From NCBI GenBank assembly GCA_937925845.1, contig CALAML010000201.1, forward strand, positions 1 through 33,653: a DNA stretch of 33,653 nt, read 5' to 3'. This DNA comes from an uncultured Acidimicrobiales bacterium. GTDB taxonomy: Bacteria; Actinomycetota; Acidimicrobiia; Acidimicrobiales; CALAML01. Each line of letters starts with the position of its first letter. Position 1 is the stretch's first letter. Positions 8,105 to 16,540 of the stretch are shown here, in pieces. The position numbers were made by a program, and so were the translations under genes. Under the pieces are notes generated by a model. That model was not told where the DNA came from. It ran no database searches and was given only the letters and a program-made list of their open reading frames with translations.

Positions 8105-8803
8105 CTACCAACCCCGCCGGAGGACAACCCGGGCCCCGGCCATTGCGTCGTGCCAGCCCTCACCCTTGGTGCTGGCGTTTATGGTCAAGCCGATCGACAG
8201 CGCCAGGAGGAAGGGCAGGATGCCCAGCACGAAACCCCACAGTCCGAAGCTGTCGTTAGACACTCCAATGCTGACAATGGTGCTCACGATCCGCCAGAAG
8301 TTTCGGATCAGCGATTGGTTGAAGGCGATGTTTTGCCCGTCGGACGAAACCACCTTGAGGCCGAGTAGAGCCTTGGCCGGCGTGGCCCCAAACATGCTCT
8401 CAAAGCCGGCGTAGTAGGCGGCGACAACGCAAAGCTGAACCACCGCAATAGCCAAACCGACACTTGTTTCTGTGACTTCCCACGGTCCGAGGGTGATGAC
8501 CAGACCGGCGAGGAGGAAGGTCGCTATGGCAATAGCGATGTTGTCGAGAATAAATCCAAAGAACCGTTGCACGGTGCTCGCCGGGACGAGTCGGTTTGGC
8601 CGCGTGCGGTTGTGTAGCGGTGCAAAGGACTTTGCCGCCTCGTCCCAGTCGGAATTGGAGAAGTCTCTGTAGTTGTCTTGTGGGGGTGCTGCCATGTCGT
8701 CGATGCCGGCCAGCGGATCGTCGAACGTTCCGGCGTCCATGCCAGGCGCGTCGAACCAGCCACCCCCGATGTCGTTTGGGTTGTTCGCGGATGGTGCCGA
8801 CAT
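8105..8803 (-). CDS. RDD family membrane protein
   Basis: 232 aa. The first 80 residues are hydrophilic, acidic and Asn/Pro-rich. Then come hydrophobic segments at about 88-107, 115-138 and 185-208, and a short tail. The motif SMFGATPAKALLGLKVV after the second segment and the R-x-F-x-R at about 168-172 fit the RDD family, small multi-pass proteins of mostly unknown role. The ATG has GGAAG upstream; a GTG three bases earlier is possible. It sits upstream of ddl in the same direction with a 149-bp gap and is divergent from murF, so a link to envelope biogenesis is plausible but unproven. Confidence 0.8.
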   Translation of the reverse strand: MSAPSANNPNDIGGGWFDAPGMDAGTFDDPLAGIDDMAAPPQDNYRDFSNSDWDEAAKSFAPLHNRTRPNRLVPASTVQRFFGFILDNIAIAIATFLLAGLVITLGPWEVTETSVGLAIAVVQLCVVAAYYAGFESMFGATPAKALLGLKVVSSDGQNIAFNQSLIRNFWRIVSTIVSIGVSNDSFGLWGFVLGILPFLLALSIGLTINASTKGEGWHDAMAGARVVLRRGW

Positions 8804-9207
8804 CACTACTTCTTCCCTGTTGGCGTCCCCCGGAGATACCTACGGGGGCACCACGTTGAGTTGAGTCCCGATTGAGCCCCGACCCGGTGAGAAAACGGAA
8901 CAGGGTTCCCTATGTCTTCGGCCAGTTTGGCTCTCCACCTAAGAACGGATTTGCCCACGCCCCGTTGGCCTGAGCCGCACTTCGGTACGGGTTGGCGCGG
9001 TTGGCGGCCGACCTCGGAGGTGGACCTCGGAGGTGCTGTCTGCAACTTGTCTACCTTTCGGCGACACGGACAACGCTGTCACCACCTTGGGAGGTTCGTA
9101 GATTTCTTCGATTTCCTTGCTTACTGAACCGCGTTTGCTGCCGACTGATGGGGTCACTTGCCGGGTTGTTACCCACCTTTCGCGTTTCTCCGACAGACTG
9201 GATACCG
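8804..9207. other. divergent intergenic region between the RDD gene and murF
   Basis: About 400 bp. It contains a tandem 13-bp direct repeat GACCTCGGAGGTG at 9010-9022 and 9023-9035. An open frame joins the murF frame upstream, but family alignment places the murF start at 9208. No sure promoter or operator was identified. Confidence 0.4.
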
Positions 9208-10506
9208 ATGAAGTTCTCCACTGGTGACCTCACCTCCGCTACGGGCGGAAAGCTCTGCGGCAGCCCGGCCATGGTTGACGGGGTGAGCATCGATAGTCGC
9301 ACCGCGGCCAACGACGCCCTCTTTGTACCGATCGTGGCCGAGCGTGACGGTCACGACTTCATCCCTCAGGCCTTGGAGGCTGGCGCCGCCGCATACCTCA
9401 CATCACAGGAGCCGGGGGAGGGTACGTCGATTGCGGTCGCCGACACCGCCCAGGCGCTCAGTGATCTTGGTGTGGCGGTTCGACGCCGCATCTCCGGTGA
9501 GGTGATTGGTGTTACCGGCTCGGTCGGCAAGACCAGCACCAAGGATCTTCTGGCTGCAGCCTTGGCTTCAAGTGTTGTCACCTACGCCAGCGAGAAGTCC
9601 CACAACAACGAACTCGGAGTTCCTCTTACCCTGTGCAACGCTCCCGATGATGTGGCTGCGTTGGTGGTGGAGATGGGCGCACGTGGCATCGGCCATGTGC
9701 GTCAGCTGTGCGACATCGCTGCGCCCACGATCGGTATCGTCACTACGGTGACGGCCGCCCACACCGAGTTGTTTGGTTCGGTTGAAGCGGTGGCCGAGGG
9801 GAAGGGCGAGTTGATCGAATCGCTTCCCGCCACCGGCACCGCAGTGCTGAACTCCGACGTGGATTTGGTTGCCGCCATGGCCGAGCGCACCGAGGCCCGC
9901 GTGCTTACCTTTGGAGCCGCCGGCGACGTTCGGGCCGAGAGTGTGAGCCTCGACGACAACCTGCGGCCGAGTTTCACCGTCGCCTCGCCGTGGGGTAGTC
10001 ACCAGGTGGCGCTTCAGGTGGCCGGTCTCCACCAGGTCGACAATGCGCTGGCCGCCTTCGCCGCCGCTTGTGCCGCCGGAATCGAACCCGATGCCGCAGC
10101 CTGCGGTTTGGGTACGGCCGCGCTGTCGCCGTGGCGGATGGATCTGCGCCGCACCGCCGGTGGGGTAGTTGTGATCAACGACGCTTACAACGCCAACCCG
10201 GCCTCGACAACTGCCGCGTTGCGGGCCCTTGGTGCCCTCGAGGCTCGCCGCAAGGTGGCGGTTCTTGGGGTGATGGCCGAGTTGGGTGATCAGGCCGAGT
10301 CCGGTCATCGCGAGGTTTCGGATCTGGCCGCCGAGCTTGGCATCGAGGTGATTGCGGTAAACGCCCCGCTCTTTGCCGGGACCCATGTTGATGGTCTTGA
10401 TGCCGCTCAGGTGAGCCTGGGTGAGTTGAACGACGGCGATGCGGTGCTGCTCAAGGGCAGCCGGGTCGCCGGCCTCGAACGCCTCGCCGCCAAGCTGCTG
10501 GCGTAG
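9208..10506 (+). CDS. murF: UDP-N-acetylmuramoyl-tripeptide--D-alanyl-D-alanine ligase
   Basis: 432 aa, usual family length. MurF adds D-Ala-D-Ala to UDP-MurNAc-tripeptide using ATP in the cytosol, the last cytoplasmic step on the peptide. Motifs in order: VSIDSRTA in the N-terminal substrate domain, the P-loop GVTGSVGKTST (about 108-118), SHNNELGVPLTL, the VVEMGARGIGH block, and INDAYNANPASTTAAL with VLGVMAELGD in the C-terminal domain. The ATG lacks a clear ribosome-binding site; it was chosen because MKFSTGDLTSATGGKL fits the family N-terminus. It is not beside murE or mraY as in the usual dcw cluster but faces ddl and an RDD gene. A strong hairpin follows 22 bases after the stop. Confidence 0.95.
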   Translation: MKFSTGDLTSATGGKLCGSPAMVDGVSIDSRTAANDALFVPIVAERDGHDFIPQALEAGAAAYLTSQEPGEGTSIAVADTAQALSDLGVAVRRRISGEVIGVTGSVGKTSTKDLLAAALASSVVTYASEKSHNNELGVPLTLCNAPDDVAALVVEMGARGIGHVRQLCDIAAPTIGIVTTVTAAHTELFGSVEAVAEGKGELIESLPATGTAVLNSDVDLVAAMAERTEARVLTFGAAGDVRAESVSLDDNLRPSFTVASPWGSHQVALQVAGLHQVDNALAAFAAACAAGIEPDAAACGLGTAALSPWRMDLRRTAGGVVVINDAYNANPASTTAALRALGALEARRKVAVLGVMAELGDQAESGHREVSDLAAELGIEVIAVNAPLFAGTHVDGLDAAQVSLGELNDGDAVLLKGSRVAGLERLAAKLLA

Positions 10507-10523
10507 CGAGCGGATCCGGTTCG

Positions 10524-10568
10524 AAAAACGAGAACATCCTCACCCGGATCCGAGTGAGGATGTTCTCG
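10524..10568 (-). terminator. strong hairpin terminator with T-run on the minus strand
   Basis: A perfect 15-bp stem (10529-10543 with 10554-10568), loop of 10 bases. On the minus strand it is followed by TTTTT (10528-10524), the classic intrinsic terminator layout. It lies just after murF, so it may also stop rightward transcripts, but the T-run favours leftward transcription from the promoter at 10915-10942. Confidence 0.8.
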
Positions 10569-10908
10569 AATGACCTACCAGGGTCCTCCCGCGTTGTTGG
10601 CGGAGAACCTCGGGTTTAGGAGGCCAGGTTTGCGGGTGTCGGTGCCGCTGCCTGGAAGCCTTCACCGCTGGCTCGCTTTGCGGTTCCGCCTGGAGGCCAT
10701 TTCTGGCGTGATCTTTTAGGTGGGCGGTGCCCGTTCGCTCGACCTGTGTGTCATGGGTTCCCCCTTTGGAGACTTCGGTGTTGCCGGTACCCGATTTCCG
10801 ATTGCGATAGTTGCCATTTTCGTCCGACGTGAACCCGGCGAAAGCGGTTCTCATCGAGCGTTTTCCCCCCAGAAAATGATGGTGGTATCGCTCTTGGTGA
10901 TCGGTGGT
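10529..10908 (-). ncRNA. candidate minus-strand RNA of about 380 nt
   Basis: A near-consensus promoter (10915-10942) and a T-run terminator (10524-10568) bracket a region with no recognisable gene, which predicts a transcript of about 380 nt. A 104-codon frame (10540-10854) lies within it, preceded by GGGGGG, but its codon use is weaker in G/C third positions than the neighbours and it runs into the terminator stem. Two 12-codon frames, MTHRSNERAPPT and MASRRNRKASQR, are also present. I checked by eye for RNase P, tmRNA and SRP RNA hallmarks and saw none. It could be a regulatory RNA or a small-peptide mRNA; no family is recognised. Confidence 0.45.
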
Positions 10909-10914
10909 ATCTGC

Positions 10915-10942
10915 ATTGTAGGGGTCACGATTTGTGTGTCAA
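10915..10942 (-). promoter_or_regulatory. near-consensus sigma-A promoter, leftward
   Basis: On the minus strand: TTGACA (10942-10937), 16-bp spacer, TACAAT (10920-10915). It is the best housekeeping-type promoter noticed in the window and has no annotated gene behind it. It points toward the terminator at 10524-10568. Confidence 0.7.
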
Positions 10943-11190
10943 GCGCCACCGAGAGAAATACCTGAGGTATCTTCCCGCGGCCGTTGCTGAGCCCGGTTCA
11001 GCGCCCGGCGGGCCGGGTGAGTCGCAGGGTTGCGGGCCAATTATTGGGTGGCCCTCAACCGTCCGATCGCTCGCTGGGCCCGCCGTTGTCTCGCCGACCG
11101 TGCGTGGTGTCAGGGGCCCTCTCGGTGATCTCTTCCCGCTCATCGGTCGCCCGAATCGCCGGGCCCGCGGAAGTTGTCACCGCAGCCGGT

Positions 11191-11196
11191 CATAGT
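11191..11196 (+). promoter_or_regulatory. possible leaderless -10 box for the RecB-like nuclease gene
   Basis: CATAGT ends seven bases before GTG 11204, the spacing expected when transcription starts at the first codon. It has no clear -35 element. The 250 bp upstream of it, back to the leftward promoter at 10915-10942, show nothing recognisable. Confidence 0.35.
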
Positions 11197-11203
11197 GGAG
11201 CCC

Positions 11204-12238
11204 GTGTCCGACTTCGACCTAGACGACGATGAGTTTGCCGAGTCCGCCATCGATCTCCTGCCCACGGTGGAGGGGCCGATGGAGATCGTTGCCGACGCCG
11301 GTACCCGCCGTCTTCATGAGCCCGATGTTGGCCAGCGTCCCGGCCCGCGGTCGTTGTCGCCGTCGAGTGCCAGCGTCTACCGCACCTGTCCTCGGCGGTG
11401 GAAGTTCCGCTACGTCGACAACCTGGCCGATCCTCCGGGCGAGGCCGCGCTGGCTGGCACCTTCGCCCACCGGGTGCTTGAGGTGTTGATGCAGCTGCCC
11501 GGCGCTGAGCGGTCGATCGACCAGGCCAAGGTGCTGGCCCGTCAGCTGTGGCCTGAAACCGAGCACGATCCCGATTTCCAGGCGTTGGAGCTCGACGACG
11601 ACAAGGGTCGTCAGTTCCGGTGGCGGGCATGGAAGGCCATCGAGGGTTTGTGGCGGCTGGAGGATCCGTCGCAGGTCAACGTCGACGCCACCGAGGCCAA
11701 GGTGTCGGTCGATCTGGGTGGGGTCCCGTTTCGGGGCATCGTTGATCGGGTCGACCGCGGCCCTGATGGTGCGCTGGTGGTGGCCGACTACAAGTCGGGT
11801 CGGGCGCCGAGCGAACGCTTTGCCGAGTCGAGGTTGGAGCAGGTGCTGTTGTACGCCGCCGCGGTGCAGGCCGAGCGGGGCGAGATGCCGAGGCTGGCCC
11901 GGTTGTTGTATCTGGCCCAGCGCACCATTGAGGTGGAGGTCACGATCGACCGGCTGGCCACGGTGGTCGGCGACCTGGGGGAAACCCATCGGTCTCTCAC
12001 TGCCGATATGGAGGCCGAGTCGTTTGATCCCACGCCGGGGCCGTTGTGTGGCTGGTGTCCTTATGCCGATCGTTGTCCGGAGGGTCTGCGCGAGGTTGAG
12101 AGCCGCTACGACAGCGGACGAATTCGGGTCGACGCACCGGCGCTGGTGCACCTGATCAACCCGGTCACCCCGCCTGCTGCTGGTGGGGGTGAGCCGGTCG
12201 CAACGGCTCAGGCAGCCCCGTCGACCGCTACCCGGTAG
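11204..12238 (+). CDS. RecB/Cas4-like PD-(D/E)XK nuclease with predicted Fe-S cluster
   Basis: 344 aa. A stand-alone exonuclease-type protein of the PD-(D/E)XK superfamily, probably acting on DNA ends in repair. The core shows SPSSASVYRTCPRRWKFRY, then GTFAHRVLE with the motif-I His, an Asp in GIVDRVD, and the catalytic V-x-DYKSG. Four cysteines, one in YRTCPRRW and three in CGWCPYADRC near the C-terminus, match the iron-sulfur staple of AddB/Cas4 proteins. No cas or add genes are nearby. The start is uncertain: GTG 11204 is favoured by a -10-like CATAGT seven bases upstream; TTG 11174 or GTG 11195 remain possible. Its 3' end overlaps the convergent xylB by 31 bp. Confidence 0.8.
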   Translation: MSDFDLDDDEFAESAIDLLPTVEGPMEIVADAGTRRLHEPDVGQRPGPRSLSPSSASVYRTCPRRWKFRYVDNLADPPGEAALAGTFAHRVLEVLMQLPGAERSIDQAKVLARQLWPETEHDPDFQALELDDDKGRQFRWRAWKAIEGLWRLEDPSQVNVDATEAKVSVDLGGVPFRGIVDRVDRGPDGALVVADYKSGRAPSERFAESRLEQVLLYAAAVQAERGEMPRLARLLYLAQRTIEVEVTIDRLATVVGDLGETHRSLTADMEAESFDPTPGPLCGWCPYADRCPEGLREVESRYDSGRIRVDAPALVHLINPVTPPAAGGGEPVATAQAAPSTATR

Positions 12239-13689
12239 GCGGCCCGCACCGCCGATCCGTCGGCTTGCGGTTCGACGGTGGTGCCCGCGCCAAGGCCCCA
12301 TCGGGCGCTGAGGGTGGCGAGGGCGTTGGTCGAGCCATTGGACCCGGAGGGGTCGGCGAGTAGTGCGGCCTGAAGTGCGGCGCCGGTAGCCACGGTTTCG
12401 TCGGTGTCGGGCACCACGATTGCCTCGCCGTGAAGGTCGGCGGCCCGTTGGCGGTAGGCCGAGGATCGCGAACCCCCACCGATCAGGTGCAACGTTCCGT
12501 CGGCGGCTACCCCGGCTTGGCGGAGGGCGTCGAGTCCGTCGAAGAGCCCGCAGAGCACTCCGTCGTGGGCGGCGCGGGCCAGTGCTTCACGGGTGGTGGT
12601 GTTGCGCAGGCCTTCGAAGCCGCCGGTGGCGTCGGGTCGGTTCGGGGTGCGTTCGCCATCGAAGTAGGGGATCAGGGTGGGGCCGTCGAAGGTTTCGACC
12701 GACGTATCCGCGGGCGCAGCCAGGGCCAGTTCGCCGAGGCCGGGGGCGTCGGTGCCGAGCCAGCGGGCCACGGTGTCGGTCACCTTGGTGGCGTTGAGGG
12801 TGCACACCAGGGGGAGGAAGCGGCCGCTGGCATCGGCGAACCCGGCCACCGATCCGCTCGGGTCGTGGCTGGGTTTGGTGGACACCGAGTAGATGGTGCC
12901 GGAGGTGCCGAGCGACAGCGCCACGTCGTTGGGAGCCAAGCCGAGGCCGAGGGCCGCGGCCATGTTGTCTCCAGTGCCGGGGCCCACCACGATGCCGGCT
13001 GGCAGTCCGGTGGCCGCCGCCGCTTCTGCGGTCAGTGCGCCGGCGGGCGCGTCGAAGTCGAGCACCTGCGGTAAACGGTCGGCCCAGGGTTCGGCCCCGT
13101 CGCCCGGTAGCGCCTCGCTGAGCAGTTCGAGTCGGTAAGTGTTGGTGACCGGGTCGAACCATCCGGTGCCGGAGGCGTCACCCCGGTCGGTCACGTGCGC
13201 TCCGCTCAGCCGCCACGTGAGGTAGTCGTGGGGGAGCATCACCCGCCGGGTGCGGGCCACCAGGTCGGGTTCGGTCTCGGCCAGCCAGGCCAGTTTGGCG
13301 ATGGTGAAGGCGGCCACGGGCACGCTGCCACAGCCTCGGGCCCAGTGCTCGGCGCCGAGTCGTTCCACCAGTGCGGTGGCTGCCGCCGCACTGCGGGTGT
13401 CGTTCCACAGCGGTGCCGCTCGCAGCGGTTCGTCGTGCTCGTCGAGCAGTACCAGCCCGTGTTGTTGTCCCGCTACGGAGATGGCAACCACGTCGCCGCG
13501 GCGGTCGCCGAGTTGGTCGAGGGCGCCGATCAGCGCCTGCCACCAGTCTTCGGGGTGCTGTTCTGAGACCGGTGGGGTGGTGGCCGGGTGGGGCGCGCTG
13601 GCCGTGGCCACCACCGTGCCGGTGGCCAGGTCGCGGGCTTCGACCTTGGTCGATTGGGTCGAGGAGTCAACCCCTACTACCAGGGGCAT
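12208..13689 (-). CDS. xylB: xylulokinase
   Basis: 493 aa, FGGY-family sugar kinase of normal length. It phosphorylates D-xylulose with ATP in the cytosol, feeding the pentose phosphate pathway. The N-terminal phosphate-binding stretch reads VVGVDSSTQSTKVEARD; ISVAGQQHGLVLLD, LWNDTRS and PHDYLTWRL correspond to substrate-binding blocks; SLGTSGTIYSV and LIGGGSRSSAYRQRAADL are the C-terminal ATP-binding parts. The ATG overlaps the xylA stop by one base (TGATG), so the two are coupled in the order xylA-xylB. Its 3' end overlaps the convergent nuclease gene by 31 bp. No xylose transporter or XylR regulator is visible in the window. Confidence 0.93.
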   Translation of the reverse strand: MPLVVGVDSSTQSTKVEARDLATGTVVATASAPHPATTPPVSEQHPEDWWQALIGALDQLGDRRGDVVAISVAGQQHGLVLLDEHDEPLRAAPLWNDTRSAAAATALVERLGAEHWARGCGSVPVAAFTIAKLAWLAETEPDLVARTRRVMLPHDYLTWRLSGAHVTDRGDASGTGWFDPVTNTYRLELLSEALPGDGAEPWADRLPQVLDFDAPAGALTAEAAAATGLPAGIVVGPGTGDNMAAALGLGLAPNDVALSLGTSGTIYSVSTKPSHDPSGSVAGFADASGRFLPLVCTLNATKVTDTVARWLGTDAPGLGELALAAPADTSVETFDGPTLIPYFDGERTPNRPDATGGFEGLRNTTTREALARAAHDGVLCGLFDGLDALRQAGVAADGTLHLIGGGSRSSAYRQRAADLHGEAIVVPDTDETVATGAALQAALLADPSGSNGSTNALATLSARWGLGAGTTVEPQADGSAVRAAYRVAVDGAA

Positions 13690-15017
13690 CAGGCGATGCG
13701 TTCGATGTAGCGGGCCACCAGGTTCTCGAGTAGTTCCTGGCGTCCGGAGACCGGCGCCGGGTCGGCGCCGGCCAGCGTGCGGTCGCGAAGGGCGGCCAGG
13801 TCGGTGGATCGGCCGGTGATCTGGGTGCCGAGTTCGCCGTCCCAGCCGGCATAACGCTCGCTGATCAGGTTGGTGAGGGCGCCGTCTTCGAGCATCGCCG
13901 ATGCCGCCAGCAGCGACTTGGCCATGGTGTCCATGGCGCCGATGTGGCCGTGAAACAGGTCGTCTCGGGCGATCGACTGGCGCCGCATCTTGGTGTCGAA
14001 GTTGAGTCCGCCGCTGGTGAACCCACCACCCCGGAGGATCTCGTACATACCCAGGGTCATCACTTCTGTCGACATCGGGAAACGGTCGAGGTCCCATCCG
14101 AGTCGGTCGTCGCCGGAGTTGGCGTCGATGCTGCCGAACACCCCGGCGTCGAAGGCGGACGCGATTTCGTGGGCGAAGTCGTGGCCCGAGAGGGTGGCGT
14201 GGTTCACTTCGATGTTCACAAACAGTTCGCCCAGCAGGTCGTAGTGCTGAAGGAAGGCGTGCACCGCAGCCACGTCGTAGTCGTACTGGTGCTTTGTTGG
14301 TTCCATCGGTTTCGGTTCGAGCAGCAGCATTCCTTCGAAGCCGATTTTCTTCTTGTGCTCCACCACCATGTGCAGGAACGTGGCCAGGTTGTCGCGTTCG
14401 CGTTTCATGTCGGTGTGCAACATGGTGTCGTAGCCTTCACGGCCGCCCCACAGTACGTAGTTGGCACCGTTGAGTCGGTTGGTGGCGTCGAGGCATTGGC
14501 ATACCTGGGCTGCGGCGTAGGCGAACATCTCGGGGTCGGGGTTGGTGGCCGCGCCGCCCATGTAGCGGGGGTGGGAGAACAGGTTGGCGGTGCCCCAGAG
14601 CAGTTCGGTGCCGGTGCGGGCCATGTGGGCTTCGGCTTCGTCGATCATCACTGCGAAGTTGTCGGCCGTCTCGGCGAAGGTGTCGCCTTCGGGGGAAATG
14701 TCGACGTCGTGGAAGCAGTAGAAGGGGGCACCGAGCTTTTCGAAAAACTCGAAGGCCGCCGCCATCTTCTGCTTGGCGGCGTCGAGGGGCGCCGCATCGC
14801 TGTTGATCCAGGGTCGGTCGAGGGTGCCTCGGCCAAAGATGTCGGCGCCGTCCCAGGCGAAGCTGTGCCAGTAGCAAACGGCGAAGCGAAGATGCTCAGC
14901 CATGGTCTTGCCGGCCACCACCCGCTCCGCGTCATACCAGCGAAAGGCCAACGGATTGTCGGAGTCGGGCCCCTCGTAGCGGATCGGTTCGGCAACGGTA
15001 GTGAAGAACGATGACAT
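13689..15017 (-). CDS. xylA: xylose isomerase, class II (E. coli-like)
   Basis: 442 aa. It isomerises D-xylose to D-xylulose and needs divalent metal ions. Catalytic segments: [16 protein letters not shown] with the active-site His-Asp, [12 protein letters not shown], the metal ligands in [15 protein letters not shown] and [14 protein letters not shown], and [10 protein letters not shown]. The length and the N-terminal extension, with [14 protein letters not shown], resemble the longer class II enzymes of Proteobacteria, Firmicutes and Bacteroidetes rather than the roughly 390-aa class I enzymes typical of Streptomyces, so past horizontal acquisition is possible. There is no ribosome-binding site; a -10-like TATGCT ends seven bases from the ATG, so a leaderless mRNA is likely. 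Confidence 0.95.
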   Translation of the reverse strand: MSSFFTTVAEPIRYEGPDSDNPLAFRWYDAERVVAGKTMAEHLRFAVCYWHSFAWDGADIFGRGTLDRPWINSDAAPLDAAKQKMAAAFEFFEKLGAPFYCFHDVDISPEGDTFAETADNFAVMIDEAEAHMARTGTELLWGTANLFSHPRYMGGAATNPDPEMFAYAAAQVCQCLDATNRLNGANYVLWGGREGYDTMLHTDMKRERDNLATFLHMVVEHKKKIGFEGMLLLEPKPMEPTKHQYDYDVAAVHAFLQHYDLLGELFVNIEVNHATLSGHDFAHEIASAFDAGVFGSIDANSGDDRLGWDLDRFPMSTEVMTLGMYEILRGGGFTSGGLNFDTKMRRQSIARDDLFHGHIGAMDTMAKSLLAASAMLEDGALTNLISERYAGWDGELGTQITGRSTDLAALRDRTLAGADPAPVSGRQELLENLVARYIERIA

Positions 15018-15023
15018 GGCCAG

Positions 15024-15029
15024 AGCATA
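15024..15029 (-). promoter_or_regulatory. leaderless promoter -10 box of xylAB
   Basis: TATGCT on the minus strand, six bases between it and the xylA ATG (15017). A TTGCCC lies upstream at 15054-15049 with a long 19-bp spacer. This places the transcription start at the A of the ATG. Confidence 0.5.
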
Positions 15030-15161
15030 CGATGTGCCGCTCGGGGCCGGGCAAGGTTCGGCCACCGGGTGGGGCTTCCAGCGGATGGCCCTAAGAAATT
15101 CCCCCGCCCGGGCATCCCTCGACGTGCGATCTTGGGCAGGGCGACTTCTACAGGAGGCGAC

Positions 15162-16058
15162 ATGCTTGACATCCCGGAGGCGGTCCGCGCCAAGGCGATG
15201 ACCGCCGGTGTCGGCGACTGGCTCGACGCGCTCCCGGGTTTGATCCACGAGCTCGAGACAGATTGGTCGATGACCGTCGGTGCGCCGTACGACGAAGGCA
15301 CGGAAGCCTACGTGGCGGCCGCCGAACTTGGCGATGGCACTCCCGCGGTCCTCAAGCTGGTTGTGCCCCGCGACGATCACTCGACCCGCAACGAGGTCAC
15401 GGTCCTACAACTCGCCGACGGGCGGGGCTGCGCAAAACTCCTTCGCCACGATCTCGACCGGGACGCTCTGTTGATGGAGCGCCTCGGGCCGTCGATGCAC
15501 CGGCTGGGTCTGCCGCTCGCCGAACGCCAACGCCTGCTGACCGACGCTGCGTCACAGTTGTGGCGACCGGCGCCCGGCTCTGGCCTGCCCACCGGCGCCG
15601 ACAAAGCTCAGTGGCTGATCGATCACATCCTGAAGTCGTGGGATGAACTCGACCGGCCATGCTCGGAACGAGCGGTCGAGCACGCGGTGGCCTGCGCCGA
15701 GCGGCGACTGGCTGCCCACGACGACGAGCGGGCCGTGCTGGTGCATGGAGACGTCCACGAGTGGAACGCCCTCCGGGCCGACCGCGGCTTCAAGCTGGTC
15801 GACCCCGACGGCTTGGTGGCCGAGCCCGAGTATGACCTCGGCGTCCTGATGCGGGAGGATCCGCTCGAGCTGCTCGAAGGCGACCCCCGGGAGCGGGCCG
15901 AGCGGCTCGCCGGTTGGTGTGGGCTCGACGCCGAAGCGGTCTGGGAGTGGGGTGTAGTCGAACGGGTCTCAACCGGATTGGTGGCGACAAGAATCGGGCT
16001 CCAGCCGATCGGAAGTCAAATGTTGTCCGCCGCCGACCAGCTAGCGAGCGATGCCTGA
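15162..16058 (+). CDS. aminoglycoside/hydroxyurea phosphotransferase family protein (APH(6)-like)
   Basis: 298 aa. Kinase-like fold of the APH_6_hur family, which includes streptomycin 6-kinase (StrB-type) and hydroxyurea phosphotransferase. The Brenner-like catalytic motif is [12 protein letters not shown], followed by the magnesium-binding [15 protein letters not shown]; an ATP-binding Lys sits in AVLKLVVP and a hinge in LLMERLG. The start is ATG 15162 with a perfect AGGAGG four bases upstream, so it is probably well translated. It is divergent from xylA. Real substrates of chromosomal members are mostly unknown, so a resistance function should not be assumed. Confidence 0.85.
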   Translation: MLDIPEAVRAKAMTAGVGDWLDALPGLIHELETDWSMTVGAPYDEGTEAYVAAAELGDGTPAVLKLVVPRDDHSTRNEVTVLQLADGRGCAKLLRHDLDRDALLMERLGPSMHRLGLPLAERQRLLTDAASQLWRPAPGSGLPTGADKAQWLIDHILKSWDELDRPCSERAVEHAVACAERRLAAHDDERAVLVHGDVHEWNALRADRGFKLVDPDGLVAEPEYDLGVLMREDPLELLEGDPRERAERLAGWCGLDAEAVWEWGVVERVSTGLVATRIGLQPIGSQMLSAADQLASDA

Positions 16059-16120
16059 CGGCGCATGGCCCGGCTGACGGCGGGTGGCCCGGCTGACCGA
16101 GCCCAGAACCGGTGGTCGAA

Positions 16121-16126
16121 TACGCT
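16121..16126 (+). promoter_or_regulatory. leaderless promoter -10 box
   Basis: TACGCT followed by six bases and the ATG at 16133, the same geometry as xylA. Just upstream, TGGCCCGGCTGAC occurs twice (16066-16078 and 16085-16097). Confidence 0.45.
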
Positions 16127-16132
16127 TGCCGC

Positions 16133-16540
16133 ATGTGTGAAACCGGTGGGGAGTTCCGCTTTTGTACCTGCGCCGATGATGAGCCGTTGGCGCCGCCGAT
16201 GTGGGTGCTTGAGCGCCATGACCCAACGCTCCCAGGCCAGCGGGTGAAGGGCCGGGTCAGGGTTCTGGACTGGTCCGACGACGAGTTGAGTTCTCGCGAT
16301 TCGATCCTGGCCGCGCTGCGCGAGGGGGACTGTTTCGACTTCGCCTACGAAGCGGATGTTGGTGATGTGTTTGAGGTGCGGTACGACGCGGGCCGCCCGC
16401 CATGGCGGTATCGGGTTGAGCCGGTGGCGGACCAGGTGGACACTGTCGAATGGGCCATCGACACCAGCGATAAACTCACGTTCTGGCGCACCCAAATGGT
16501 GCAGGTCAGCGCCGGTCCCGTCGACTGGGCTGCGTCCTAG
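16133..16540 (+). CDS. hypothetical protein with N-terminal Cys cluster
   Basis: 135 aa, not recognised. The N-terminus has three cysteines in a short stretch (MCETGG..FRFCTC) that could bind a metal or form disulfides; the rest is acidic, Trp-rich and soluble, with no signal peptide or membrane segment. The start ATG 16133 is chosen because TACGCT lies six bases upstream, giving a leaderless mRNA; a GTG at 16112 is possible. Its stop TAG overlaps by three bases the stop of the convergent acyl-CoA dehydrogenase gene. Codon use is typical for the genome, so it is likely a real gene. Confidence 0.65.
   Translation: MCETGGEFRFCTCADDEPLAPPMWVLERHDPTLPGQRVKGRVRVLDWSDDELSSRDSILAALREGDCFDFAYEADVGDVFEVRYDAGRPPWRYRVEPVADQVDTVEWAIDTSDKLTFWRTQMVQVSAGPVDWAAS

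Noticed and set aside
8992..9207. Upstream extension of murF
   Set aside because: The family N-terminus starts at MKFSTGDL; the extension has no family similarity and includes a tandem repeat.
10720..10965. 81-codon plus-strand frame with a hydrophobic stretch
   Set aside because: No ribosome-binding site, untypical codon use, and it lies antisense to the predicted leftward transcript.
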